The notes: generated by a model not told the origin, from the sequence alone. 64,000 bases of DNA from Undibacterium piscinae (GCA_003970805.2 CP051152.1:2108001-2172000), one strand, 5' to 3'; counted from the first letter of the stretch, positions 37,987 to 48,066 are shown. Numbers and translations are program-made.

Positions 37987-40900
37987 CTAATTCAATTTTC
38001 TCAAGCTCTCTTTGACGTAGGTGGAATTTGCGCCGTTCGGGGCTAATTCCAGATAACTGAGGTAGGCTTTTTTGGCTTTCTCATTCTCATTTAAAGCCAG
38101 GCGTGCATCGCCCAAATTGACATAGGCGATGGCGCGGGATGGATCGATTTGTACGGTGTTTTCAAACCAGCGCGCCGCTTCCGGATACTTTTTCTGCTTC
38201 AGATACACAAAGCCTAAATTGTTGGCAGCTAAAGCAAAATCGGGTTTATGTTTAAGCGCCTCGGTGAAAGCGCTTTCGGCCTCGGCATAGCGTTTTTCGC
38301 GGTAATTGAGTAAGCCCAGGTCATTGGCGCGCTGTGCCATCTGTCGGGAAGAGGCATCGACTAATTTAGGCACGGCGATTTTTTGTTCACCCCCACTTAA
38401 GTTTTTAACCACGATAGGCGCACCGCTAGCGACTTTAATACTGGCGTCGTCTAGCTTGCTATTTAAAGCGATCGCATCAGCCGAGAGTTGATTAGTACCC
38501 GCATTAAGAAATTCGCCCTCGCCTTCTTTGCGCATCTCAAAAATAAACTCGCCCCCTTCCGAGCCGGGCAAGCTGCCAAAGGCTGGCGTTTGTTGCGAGA
38601 CACTAGAGACAGCCGGTGCGATATACGCCGCCAGCTCGGTCGCGGTAATCATGCCATCGCCATTTAAATCCGCCTTGCCGCTGAGTGCCTGTAGCAAAGT
38701 CCAGGTAAATACCGAATGCCCATTGGGGCCGCCGTCGGCCACCAATTGATCGGCACCGCCAGCGGTCAACATCTGGCGTCCCATGCGTTTGGCGTTTTCA
38801 CGCAAAAAATTTGAACTGCCGCCGCCGCGCGTTAAGCCTAAACCGCTGTAGCAGGCATCCATTACAAACAGCACATGTTTGGCGTCCAGATTCTCGGCAA
38901 TATTTTGCAGATCGGTCATAGGGATGGCATCGACCGAAACTTGTTCCGGATCAGAATCGACAGGAATGATGTAACCGAGGTTGCGGCCAGAGCTTAATTT
39001 GCGCGTAGCGCCGTGGCCGGCAAAGAAAACGAACACTCTGTCATCTTTTTTCAATTGCCCATGGCCTAGCTTATCGTGAAATAAGGCCAGAATATTATTC
39101 CGTGTCGCTTCACCATTACTCAGCGTCAGTACCTTCTCGTTAGAAAAACCTAAGCGATTAATCAGGGTCTCGCGTATCGCTTTGGCGTCTTGTACCGCGT
39201 ACTGCAGTTTCGGCCATTTTGCGTAATCATTAATGCCGATCACGATGGCCCAGGAGTTTTGATAATCACTAGTAACCACACTTTTTTCCGGTTGGGCGTT
39301 GGCGCTTTTGCTGACGCTAAATTCGCTACCGTTCCAGCTGGCAAACTTATAACCGTCAGCGATTAATTTATCCAGTATCGCCGGCAAGGCTTTCACGGTA
39401 CGCTCATGGATATCATGGAATAAGACGATGCCGCGCTTTTCTTTTTCTAAACTGCCCATGACACGGGTAACGATAGAGCTAGGTACAGGATCGGCCCAAT
39501 CGAGGGAATCAATATTCCACAACACCGAGCGCAGGCCAAGCGTAGAGAGTATCTTCATGCCCTCGGCATTTTTAGCACCATAAGGAAAGCGAAATAGCGC
39601 GGAGCGTTGCGGTGAAATCGCCTTGAGCAATTGGTCGGTTTGCTCTATCTCTGCATGCAAACTGTCGCCGCTTTGCTTAGACAACAGAGCGTGACTAAAA
39701 CTATGATTGGCTAAGATGTGGCCAGCACTGAGTAAATTTTTGCTAGTCTGGGCGTTTTTATTCAGCGTCTGTTTGCCTTGCGCGTCGACCGCACCGACAT
39801 TTTTGCCTACCTGAAAGAATATGGCGGGCACATTGTATTGTTTAAGGATGGCAGCGACTTCCTCGGTATAGGTGGCGTGCGGCCCATCGTCAAAAGTAAG
39901 CACTATCGTTTTAGGCGGTAAGTCATAGCCGAAAATATCTTTTTCAGTGGCCTCGGTTTTTTCCGGATACGGCAGTATGAAGCCGTAGTCTTTTAGGATC
40001 TGCTCGCGCTTATACAGTTTTTTGAGTTTAACGATGTAGTCATCCCAGCGTTCGCGCTTCAAATCGATGGCGCGCGTTTCGAAACGCGAGAACACTTCTT
40101 TTAACTCTTTGTCGTATTCTTTTTCTATCTCGCTCAAGGCTGCCAGATCTTCACCAACGCGCTTATGCAGCTTGATCGCAGGCAGGGTTTGTTCGGTGGC
40201 GATGGCTTTTTGCAAGCGCAATAATATTTCGCGAAAAGCCAGACGATCGGCATCGAAAAGATCAGGGTTTGATTCTATGTAAGTGAGCATGGCATCGAAA
40301 CTTTGTTCGCGCTCAGCAGGCTTGGCGACCATCAGCTTTTGCAAGATCAGATCGAAGCTGGCCAGACGATTCAGATTCTCATGAAATAGCGCCTGACCTA
40401 CGCGATTGGCCTGCTCAAGTTCTTTCGCACGCAGCCTGCCGTTGAAACCTAAGCCAATCAGGGCTTTTACCGCCATGCTGAGCGCCACCAGCAATAACAA
40501 AATGGCGAACAGCAGTTGTACCGTGCTTGCCGGCAAATGCGCGACCAAGCGCCGCCCCAGCAGCATGCCACCGATAGTCGCGGCAATGAAGATCGCGGTA
40601 AATTCCTGCGGCAAAGCGACCCCGTGAAACAGTGCGGTAGTAACGCCCACGCTACCGACCAGCGCGATCGTGAGTAACGAGGTAGCCACCGCCGCATGCA
40701 TACTCAGATTGCTGTATTGACGCAGTAAGGGGACGATCACAAAACCACCACCGACACCCAGTAAGCCGGTCATAAAGCCGGCGACACCACCGATAGCGGC
40801 GATCACCGCGGCGGTAGATTTGCTCCAGTCAAACCGTCCGGTTACAGGATTTAAGCGCGCCATGGTCTGGCGATCTTGCTCATCAAGGGCTGAGCCGCGG

Positions 40901-41247
40901 TTAGACCTGATGAGGCGCGTACCAACCCAAAACAACACCAGCGCAAAACTGCCGATCAGCCATTGCTGCGACACCATGCGTGCCACTTGCACACCGAGTA
41001 TCGCAAACGGCGAACCCATCATTGCCATCAACAAAGCGGCACGATAGCGCACCAGTTTTTTGCGTAAGCCATCAAGCGCGCCGATATAGGCACCGGCGGT
41101 CACCGCCATCAGTGCCACCGGGGTAGCCTGCACCATATTCCAATCGAGCAGCAAAACCAGCGCAGACAAAGCCAACATACCACCACCGGCCCCCGTCAAG
41201 CCCATGATCAGGCCGACCGGGATACCGATCACGATAGCCCAGATCAA
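37987..41247 (-). CDS. TauE/SafE permease - polysaccharide deacetylase - caspase - TPR fusion protein
   Basis: 1086 residues in one uninterrupted frame. 1-265: TauE/SafE-type permease, about eight helices (GLTGAGGGMLALSALVLLL, GLLGVGGGFVIVPLL). 275-430: charged helical linker. About 445-650: NodB deacetylase with all motifs: TFDDGPH, HSFSH, RFPYG, DSLDWADP, LFHDIH. About 664-900: caspase-like domain with His745 (FFAGHGA) and Cys799 (MDACYSG), plus an EF-hand-like loop DLNGDGMITATE at 860-871. 970-1075: three TPRs. It follows the BigR-like gene by 91 bases. No frame break or obvious second start separates permease from enzyme part. Confidence 0.85.
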   Translation of the reverse strand: MIWAIVIGIPVGLIMGLTGAGGGMLALSALVLLLDWNMVQATPVALMAVTAGAYIGALDGLRKKLVRYRAALLMAMMGSPFAILGVQVARMVSQQWLIGSFALVLFWVGTRLIRSNRGSALDEQDRQTMARLNPVTGRFDWSKSTAAVIAAIGGVAGFMTGLLGVGGGFVIVPLLRQYSNLSMHAAVATSLLTIALVGSVGVTTALFHGVALPQEFTAIFIAATIGGMLLGRRLVAHLPASTVQLLFAILLLLVALSMAVKALIGLGFNGRLRAKELEQANRVGQALFHENLNRLASFDLILQKLMVAKPAEREQSFDAMLTYIESNPDLFDADRLAFREILLRLQKAIATEQTLPAIKLHKRVGEDLAALSEIEKEYDKELKEVFSRFETRAIDLKRERWDDYIVKLKKLYKREQILKDYGFILPYPEKTEATEKDIFGYDLPPKTIVLTFDDGPHATYTEEVAAILKQYNVPAIFFQVGKNVGAVDAQGKQTLNKNAQTSKNLLSAGHILANHSFSHALLSKQSGDSLHAEIEQTDQLLKAISPQRSALFRFPYGAKNAEGMKILSTLGLRSVLWNIDSLDWADPVPSSIVTRVMGSLEKEKRGIVLFHDIHERTVKALPAILDKLIADGYKFASWNGSEFSVSKSANAQPEKSVVTSDYQNSWAIVIGINDYAKWPKLQYAVQDAKAIRETLINRLGFSNEKVLTLSNGEATRNNILALFHDKLGHGQLKKDDRVFVFFAGHGATRKLSSGRNLGYIIPVDSDPEQVSVDAIPMTDLQNIAENLDAKHVLFVMDACYSGLGLTRGGGSSNFLRENAKRMGRQMLTAGGADQLVADGGPNGHSVFTWTLLQALSGKADLNGDGMITATELAAYIAPAVSSVSQQTPAFGSLPGSEGGEFIFEMRKEGEGEFLNAGTNQLSADAIALNSKLDDASIKVASGAPIVVKNLSGGEQKIAVPKLVDASSRQMAQRANDLGLLNYREKRYAEAESAFTEALKHKPDFALAANNLGFVYLKQKKYPEAARWFENTVQIDPSRAIAYVNLGDARLALNENEKAKKAYLSYLELAPNGANSTYVKESLRKLN

Positions 41248-41338
41248 GGCTGCGCCCCTGCGACATGTTTAGTGATGAAATATGCGGACATTGAATACGC
41301 TCCGGCTGGATTAAAACAATGAAAGGAACAAGGCGGCT

Positions 41339-41656
41339 TTAGCCTTGCGGGCAATATTCGATATGCATGGCATTCAATAAGCCTAGCACGCGCGCATCCG
41401 CCACTGAGTAATAAATCCGCTTGCCGTCACGCCGGGTATTGACCAGACCTTCGGTGCGCAATACGCCCAGTTGCTGCGATAGCGTAGGCTGGCGTATATC
41501 CAACAGTTGCTCCAGTTCGCTGACCGATTTCTCGCCTAGGCTCAACTGGCACAGCAACAGCAAGCGATCCTCATTGGCCATCGCGCGCAAGGCGCTGACG
41601 GCAATCTTTGCGGTAGCGCGCATTTGCGCCATATCAAAAGGAGTAGGATATTCCAT
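41339..41656 (-). CDS. bigR: BigR/SqrR-like ArsR-family persulfide-responsive repressor
   Basis: 105 residues. MANEDRLLLLCQLSLGEKSV and IRQPTLSQQLGVLRTEGLV, wing RRDGKRIYYSVAD, end HIEYCPQG. The two Cys, C36 and C102, occupy the places of the redox pair known from BigR, which senses persulfide. Neighbours fit: metallo-hydrolase and DUF2892 gene on one side, TauE/SafE on the other. The AT-rich 139-base divergent region likely holds its operator. Confidence 0.85.
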   Translation of the reverse strand: MEYPTPFDMAQMRATAKIAVSALRAMANEDRLLLLCQLSLGEKSVSELEQLLDIRQPTLSQQLGVLRTEGLVNTRRDGKRIYYSVADARVLGLLNAMHIEYCPQG

Positions 41657-41795
41657 GGTCAGTATCTAAAATTCTCTTGCGTTCATTCTATTCTTTGATA
41701 TTATGTAAGTCAATATATTGTTTATCACAGTATTCGCCGGCTGTATTCGTCAGCACTTTTCGGTATCACTTACGATTTCATTTAGTGAGTCTTTC

Positions 41796-42658
41796 ATGCA
41801 AGCACAGATAGCAAGCTTCTTTGATCCTATTACCAGCACTGCCAGTCACGTGGTGTATGACCAGGCCGGCGGACATGCCGCGGTGATTGATCCGGTACTC
41901 GACTACGATGCCAAGTCCGGCCGTACCAGCACCGTTGCGGCCGATCAGATTGCCCAATTTTTGCGTGAACAGGCACTGACGCTGGCATGGATACTGGAAA
42001 CCCACGCGCATGCCGACCATCTGTCTTCCGCTAAATATCTGCAGGGTTTGTTCGGCGGAAAAATTGCAATAGGCGCGCATATCGGCCAGGTCCAAACCGT
42101 GTTCAAGAAACTGTTTCACCTGGAACCGGAATTCGCCGTCGACGGCTCGCAATTTGACGTACTACTGCAAGAGGATGAAGTTTTTCAGATCGGCGCCTTG
42201 CAGGCTAAGGCCTTGTATGTGCCCGGCCATACTCCGGCCGATATGGCCTATCAGATCGGCGACGCGGTATTTATCGGCGATACCTTATTCATGCCCGATA
42301 CCGGTACGGCGCGCTGCGACTTCCCGGGCGGCGATGCGCGCAGCAACTATATCGCTCGATACAAAAAATCCTGTCGCTGCCGCCTGCGACACGGCTATTC
42401 CTGTGCCATGACTACCCGCCTGCCGGACGCCTGCCGCAACTGCAAAGCACGGTGGCAGAACAAAGAGCGGCGAATATCCACGTCCACGAAGGTGTCAGCG
42501 AGCAGCAATTTGTCACGATGCGCCAGAGCCGCGATGCCACGCTGGCGGTACCCCTGCTGATCCTGCCTGCGGTGCAGGTGAATATCCGCGCCGGCGCTTT
42601 TCCGCCAGCCGAAAGTAATGGCGTCAGTTACCTCAAGATTCCGCTGAACAGTTTGTAA
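41796..42658 (+). pseudogene. blh: Persulfide-dioxygenase-like metallo-beta-lactamase-fold hydrolase, frameshifted
   Basis: About 287 residues if the frame is repaired. ETHE1/Blh-like: metal motif THAHADHLSS, PGHTPADMAYQIGDAVFIGD, and TARCDFPGGDAR. After GGDAR (near 42340) the frame is wrong; one missing base there restores QLYRSIQKILSLP, LFLCHDYPPAGRLPQL and HVHEGVSEQQFVTMR up to 42658. The uncorrected frame runs to 42560 with nonsense sequence lacking the last metal-site part. Either sequencing error or loss of function. In BigR operons this enzyme oxidises persulfide to sulfite. Confidence 0.75.
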
Positions 42659-42687
42659 ACATTTTTTTACCCCACCAGGAGAGCAAT

Positions 42688-42879
42688 ATGAACACCAACG
42701 TAGGTAGTATCGATCGCATCATTCGCATCGCCGCAGGTTCAGGCCTGATCGTTGCCACATTAACCGGCTTTATCGGTGCATGGGGCTGGATCGGTATAGT
42801 GCCCATTTTGACCGGCACTTTCCGTTTTTGCCCGGCCTATCTGCCGTTCGGTTTATCCACCTGCCGCATGAAGAAATAG
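42688..42879 (+). CDS. DUF2892 small membrane protein
   Basis: 63 residues: MNTNVGSIDRIIRIAAGSGL then a hairpin of two helices and FRFCPAYLPFGLSTC. AGGAG before the ATG. The FCPAY...STC form is the variant common in BigR clusters. Three bases before pfkA start. Confidence 0.9.
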   Translation: MNTNVGSIDRIIRIAAGSGLIVATLTGFIGAWGWIGIVPILTGTFRFCPAYLPFGLSTCRMKK

Positions 42880-42882
42880 CCC

Positions 42883-43992
42883 ATGAAACCCGCCATCCAA
42901 CGCATTGCCATCAGCACCGGTGGCGGTGATGCGCCAGGCTTAAATGCGGTGATACGCGCGGTAGTACTGGCGGCCGCGCAACGCGGCTGGGAGTGCTATG
43001 GGATACGCGAAGGCTTTAACGGCATTTTGCAGCCCGAGCGCTATCCGGTCGACGGGGTGTTCCCCCTCCCCCCCGCAATGGTGCGCGGCATCGGTCACCT
43101 CGGCGGCACGATACTGGGCACCACCAATCACGGTAATCCCTTGCGCTACGCGATGCGCATGTCCGATGGCAGCACCCAGGAAATCAATCGCAGCGGCGAA
43201 ATCGTCACCCACCTCAAGCTGATGGGGATAGACTCCCTGGTCTGCATAGGTGGCGACGGCACCCTGACCATCGCCCATGCGTTGCACCAGCAAGGCTTAC
43301 GCGTGATCGGCGTACCCAAAACCATAGATAATGATCTCGACAAGACATTTACCACGTTTGGCTTCGACACCGCGGTTTCCTTCGCTACCGAATGCGTGGA
43401 CAGGCTACACAGCACAGCAGAAAGCCACCAGCGCATCATGGTGGTAGAAGTGATGGGACGCTACGCCGGTTGGATCGCCTTGCACGCCGGTATCGCCAGC
43501 AATTCCCACGCGATACTCATCCCCGAAATTGCCTATGACCTCAAACAGGTAGCGGCAAAAATCATGGAACGTGATGCGGCAGGTCGTCATTACTCGATAG
43601 TCATGGTAGCCGAAGGTGCGCTTGCCGCCAACGGCGGACATGCGCTACAGGAAGACGCCAGTGCCGGCTATGTAGAGCGCTTAGGCGGCATAGGCGAGCA
43701 AGTCGCACACGAGTTGCAGCAACTTACCGGCAAAGAAGCCAGAGCCGTAGTGCTCGGACACTTATTGCGCGGTGGTAGCCCGACTGCCTTCGACCGTTTA
43801 TCGGCGATGCGTTTCGGTGCGGCGGCAGTGCGCGCGCTCGACGAGGGCGAATCAGGCATCATGGTGGCGCTGGCGTTTCCTAACGTCAATTATGTGGCAC
43901 TGGAAGAAGTCGCCGGTCGCATGAAGGGCGTGCCGCTGGATGGCGACACGCTGCAAACCGGACGTGATATCGGGATATGTTTTGGCGATTAA
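42883..43992 (+). CDS. pfkA: 6-phosphofructokinase
   Basis: 369 residues. GGGDAPGLNAVIRAVV near the N-terminus, CIGGDGTLTIAHAL, PKTIDNDLDKTF, and VEVMGRYAGWIALHAG. The Gly in GGDGT points to ATP use, while Lys in PKTIDND is seen in both PPi-type and certain ATP-type enzymes; the mix fits the longer ATP-dependent group but does not settle donor use. It follows the DUF2892 gene by three bases, so it is probably co-transcribed with the sulfur genes. Confidence 0.92.
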   Translation: MKPAIQRIAISTGGGDAPGLNAVIRAVVLAAAQRGWECYGIREGFNGILQPERYPVDGVFPLPPAMVRGIGHLGGTILGTTNHGNPLRYAMRMSDGSTQEINRSGEIVTHLKLMGIDSLVCIGGDGTLTIAHALHQQGLRVIGVPKTIDNDLDKTFTTFGFDTAVSFATECVDRLHSTAESHQRIMVVEVMGRYAGWIALHAGIASNSHAILIPEIAYDLKQVAAKIMERDAAGRHYSIVMVAEGALAANGGHALQEDASAGYVERLGGIGEQVAHELQQLTGKEARAVVLGHLLRGGSPTAFDRLSAMRFGAAAVRALDEGESGIMVALAFPNVNYVALEEVAGRMKGVPLDGDTLQTGRDIGICFGD

Positions 43993-44040
43993 CTTTGGCA
44001 ACTAACTTTGGCGACTAATTTTTACAAGCCATTTAGCGGA

Positions 44041-47000
44041 TCAGGCAAGCGAAGCTAAGCGAACTAATCCGCTGCTTGCACTACCGTTTTTCTCCCTTAG
44101 AAATCCGGCAAACTGCACGGCATCCAAAGGACGGGAAAAATAGTAACCCTGGATTTCATTGCAGCCTTGCTCGCGCAGGAACTCCAGTTGTTCCGCAGTC
44201 TCGACACCTTCCGCGATGGTTTGCAAACCCAGGCTTTGCGCAATCGCGATTACCGCACTGACGATTGCCTTGTCTTCCGTATCGCTCGCGATGTCGCGCA
44301 CAAAAGACTGATCAATTTTCAGCTTATACACCTTAAATTTCTTCAGATAATTCAAGGAAGAGTAGCCGGTACCGAAATCATCGATGGACATGCGCACACC
44401 ACGCTCGTGCAAGTCATCCATGATTGCGATAGCCCCCAGCGGATCGGTCATGGCGACCCCCTCAGTCAATTCCAGTTCCAGAAACGCCGGCGCCAAACCA
44501 TGTTGCTCTAATATCTGTGTCACCAAATCAGGTAAATCGGCATGCCTGAACTGTACTGCAGACAAATTCACCGCCATCGCCAGACTAGTCAAACCCTGCT
44601 CATGCCAGCTCTTGACTTGCCTGACCGCGGTACGCAATACCCATTCGCCTATAGGCAAGATCAATCCGCTTTTTTCCGCCATAGGAATAAATTCTGCCGG
44701 CGAGACTATGCCCAATTCAGGGTGCTGCCAGCGCAGCAAGGCTTCGGCACCAATCACGCTGCCGTCAGCCAGACTAAGCTGAGGCTGGTACACCACCTGC
44801 AATTGGTTTCTCTCCAAAGCATAACGCAGTGCATTAACCACTTCCAGTTGGCGCGCCGAACTCGCCTGCATCTCCTGGGTAAAGAAACGCAAACCATTGC
44901 GACCATCCTGTTTGGCCCGGTACATCGCCGCATCGGCATTGCGGGCCAAAGTTTCCAGATCAGTGCCGTCATAAGGATAAATGGCGATTCCTAAAGAGGC
45001 GGTCACATTGAGATCATATTGCCCGATCTGGTAAGACTCACTGACGACCTGCAGAATTTTCTGCGCCGTCAGTTCGGCTGCAACGCTATCGGTACCAGGC
45101 AATAACAAAATAAAATCGTCACCACCGAGGCGCGACAAGGTATCTTCTTCTCGCAGTACCAGCAGCAGGCGGCGCGCCAATTCAGCCAGCAGCGCATTAC
45201 CAAGGGTATGCCCTAGCGTGTCGTTGATATCCTTAAAATGATCGAGGTCAAAAAACATCAGGGCCAGCGATTCCTGATTGCGCCTTGCCAGCGCCAGCGC
45301 TATCTTGGCCCGCTCATCGAGCATGACACGATTAGGCAAGCCCGTCAGTGCATCGTAGTTGGCCAGATGCTGAATCCGTTCCTCGCTACGCCGCTTGTCA
45401 CTGATATCTTCCTGTACCGACAGATAATGCGTGATCTGGCCTTCGGTATCGCGTAAGGGCGAGATATGCACGGAATCGATATTATCGGCGCCACTCTTGT
45501 AACGATTGATCAGTTCACCCCGCCAACTCTCGCCGCTTGCCAGTTGTGCCCACATGTCCTGGTAAGTGGCTAGCGGAGTCTTTCCGGACTGCAATATGCT
45601 GGGCTTCTTGCCTTGCACTTCGGTTAAAGTAAAGCCGGTCTTGGCGACAAAAGCCGCATTGACGTATTCGATCTGCGCCTGGTTGTCGGTAATGATGATG
45701 ACATTCGGGCTTTGCTCTAATGCCTGCGATAATTTTCGTAAATTAGCGTCAACTTCCTTACGCTCTATAGCGATCGCAATGAAGTGTGCCACCATCTCCA
45801 GCACCTGCAGATAAAAATTGGTTGGCACAGTGGGCTTGCGATGATAAATGGCAAAAGCTCCCAACACCTTGTTGCAGGAAGAAATGATGGGCTCCGACCA
45901 GCAAGCCGCCAATCCGGCCTGCGCTGCCAGTTCGCGGTATGGCAGCCAATTCGGATGAGTCGCAATATCCTCAACGACAGTACGGCAGCCGGTTGCCATG
46001 GCGTTACCGCAGGAGCCAACCCCAATACCTATGGCCAGACCATCGATAGCGTGATTATAAAAATCAGGGAAATTTTGCGTCGCGCCTATCCTTATGTGCA
46101 CACCGTCAGGATCAAGCAAGAGTATCGAACACAGGCTGTCAGGAATAAGGCTCTCCAGCTTGCAATTGACTTCGTTGAACATCTCGCTGCGCGGCATGGC
46201 TTTGGCGATACGCTCCAGCATGAAGATGCGTAACTCCTCCATCTGCTGCGAGCGCTGGCGCTCAGCTTCCATTTCAAAACGATTCAGCGCATAACTGATA
46301 TCCATAGACATTTCTGTCAGCAGTTGACGCACCTCCTCATCAAAAGCGTTCACCATGCCGGCATACATATTGAACGTGCCTATCAGCACACCATTTTTGT
46401 GCAGCGGCAACGCCGCCGAAGAGCCCCAGTTATATTCAATCCCGCAGTCGTGCCATGGCGCAGTAGCCGGGTCTTGTAAAAAGTCCTGACACCAATAAGG
46501 TCGTCCTTCACGCGCGGCGATGCCGCTAGGGCCATTACCGACCGGACTGGAGTGATCGACCGAGATAACTTTATCCTTTAAGTAGTCGAGACCTTCGCCG
46601 GCAGCGGCAACCGGGGTAAGCTGCTTACTCTGGCTATCGATCAAGCCTATCCATGCCATTTTCATGCCACCGTAGAGCACCGTGTCATGGCATACCTGTT
46701 CAAATAACTCTGCCTCGCTGGCACTGCGTACGATAGCCTGATTACATTGACTCAAGGCGTTATACAACTGCGTCAGGGTCAGACTGCGCGCTACCGCGTT
46801 TCTGCGCTTTTCATCAATATCGGCAAGTTTCTGCTGGGTGACGGACAACCAACCCATCACGCTGTCGTGCAAGCCCTGCGGCACCGCGACAGCCGAAGAG
46901 AAATCACCGCCCCCCAATTGCATCAAATGGGTATGCACTTCCCCGGCGGTGCCGCCCAGCGTCGCAAATAAAGAATAATAAGCGCGCCACAGCAAGCCCA

Positions 47001-47694
47001 CCAGTAACAATCCCAAGCAAACAAACAGCAGACGCAATTGCAATGCCAAGCGCTCCGCCGCATGCACCTGCGCCAAAGTCCGCTGCTCCATCATCTGATG
47101 AAAATCACTGACAGGACCCATGATCGCACTCTTGGCCTGATGATATGCGTCGTCAAACAGCATAGCCGTGGCTAAGCGACGTCGCGGGCTATCCAATTCC
47201 GTCGCGGAATCGATCATGTCCATAGCCTTTATTTCGACCATAGTGAGCGCATCAGATCTGGCCTTGGCCTGCGCCAGTTTGGAATACTCAGCTTCGGGGA
47301 CTCCCAACTCCCGCATCAGATCCAATAAAGCAATGGCGCGCCCGCCCCGCAGTTCCTGCCGCTGGCCAGTCGCCACCACCGCATGCCAATCAATAGACTG
47401 ATACCCTTCAGGACGCACAATCTTGCCGTCCCGGATATCAAGAATTTCCTGATAATATTGTCTATAAATCGGGTTCCCCGTAGCGACATAGGTGCGTGAC
47501 ATACGGGTAAGGGCATCGGAGGACTGGCGGAATTCATCAGACAGTTCATGGGAACGAAAGCGTACTTCATTGGCATGGTCAATCTGTTTTTCAGACTGCA
47601 CATAAATGACAAATACAATAGCAAAGACAAGAAATACGCCTAGCGTAATCCAGAAATTCCGGGAAAACTTGGATAGCTGATTTTCAAACATCAT
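44041..47694 (-). CDS. Membrane GAF-GAF-PAS-GGDEF-EAL protein
   Basis: 1217 residues. Two membrane helices (around 15-33 and 220-240) flank a periplasmic sensor domain. Then two GAF-like domains (about 320-480 and 510-660), PAS (VIIITDNQAQIEYVNAAFVA), GGDEF with RLGGDDFILLL and an RxxD inhibitory site (REED) five residues before, and EAL with GAEALLRWQHPE, DDFGTGYSSLNYLKKFK and EGVE. Both cyclase and phosphodiesterase motifs are complete, so it could make or break c-di-GMP. Convergent to pfkA. Confidence 0.93.
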   Translation of the reverse strand: MMFENQLSKFSRNFWITLGVFLVFAIVFVIYVQSEKQIDHANEVRFRSHELSDEFRQSSDALTRMSRTYVATGNPIYRQYYQEILDIRDGKIVRPEGYQSIDWHAVVATGQRQELRGGRAIALLDLMRELGVPEAEYSKLAQAKARSDALTMVEIKAMDMIDSATELDSPRRRLATAMLFDDAYHQAKSAIMGPVSDFHQMMEQRTLAQVHAAERLALQLRLLFVCLGLLLVGLLWRAYYSLFATLGGTAGEVHTHLMQLGGGDFSSAVAVPQGLHDSVMGWLSVTQQKLADIDEKRRNAVARSLTLTQLYNALSQCNQAIVRSASEAELFEQVCHDTVLYGGMKMAWIGLIDSQSKQLTPVAAAGEGLDYLKDKVISVDHSSPVGNGPSGIAAREGRPYWCQDFLQDPATAPWHDCGIEYNWGSSAALPLHKNGVLIGTFNMYAGMVNAFDEEVRQLLTEMSMDISYALNRFEMEAERQRSQQMEELRIFMLERIAKAMPRSEMFNEVNCKLESLIPDSLCSILLLDPDGVHIRIGATQNFPDFYNHAIDGLAIGIGVGSCGNAMATGCRTVVEDIATHPNWLPYRELAAQAGLAACWSEPIISSCNKVLGAFAIYHRKPTVPTNFYLQVLEMVAHFIAIAIERKEVDANLRKLSQALEQSPNVIIITDNQAQIEYVNAAFVAKTGFTLTEVQGKKPSILQSGKTPLATYQDMWAQLASGESWRGELINRYKSGADNIDSVHISPLRDTEGQITHYLSVQEDISDKRRSEERIQHLANYDALTGLPNRVMLDERAKIALALARRNQESLALMFFDLDHFKDINDTLGHTLGNALLAELARRLLLVLREEDTLSRLGGDDFILLLPGTDSVAAELTAQKILQVVSESYQIGQYDLNVTASLGIAIYPYDGTDLETLARNADAAMYRAKQDGRNGLRFFTQEMQASSARQLEVVNALRYALERNQLQVVYQPQLSLADGSVIGAEALLRWQHPELGIVSPAEFIPMAEKSGLILPIGEWVLRTAVRQVKSWHEQGLTSLAMAVNLSAVQFRHADLPDLVTQILEQHGLAPAFLELELTEGVAMTDPLGAIAIMDDLHERGVRMSIDDFGTGYSSLNYLKKFKVYKLKIDQSFVRDIASDTEDKAIVSAVIAIAQSLGLQTIAEGVETAEQLEFLREQGCNEIQGYYFSRPLDAVQFAGFLREKNGSASSGLVRLASLA

Positions 47695-48066
47695 GCTTCT
47701 TTGCCCTCAAGAGTTCATTTACTCACAATCAGGTAAATTTACACATCGTCGACATGCAGTCATCAGTTTATTGTTAGCTAAGGTAACAAAATAGATCAGG
47801 AAGAAATCAGGAAGAATATAAAGGACTAGCAGGGTGACGGATAAATACTACACCAGAATAGATGCCACAAACACACCTGCATCCTAAATTTACAGGCTGG
47901 CAGAATGCAAGCCCTGATGCGCGTTTCCGAACACAATGGTCGGGAAACGCGCATGGGCAATAAGCATGGTATCTTGCATTTTCTTTAAAATACGTTGCAA
48001 AAAAGATGCTATCACACCAACTCAAGCTGCACTAACGGGGAACGGCCGTCAAAATCAAGCCTGTGA
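47695..48066. other. Intergenic region between two minus-strand genes
   Basis: No gene. It holds the hairpin at 47917-47954 and an A/T-rich stretch before the GGDEF-EAL gene that probably contains its promoter; no clear -35/-10 pair can be picked. Confidence 0.5.
47917..47954 (-). terminator. Hairpin after the CorC-like gene
   Basis: 12-bp perfect stem ATGCGCGTTTCC with its complement, loop of 14. No T-run. Its position after the 48067 gene suggests a transcript end or RNA-stability element. Confidence 0.45.
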
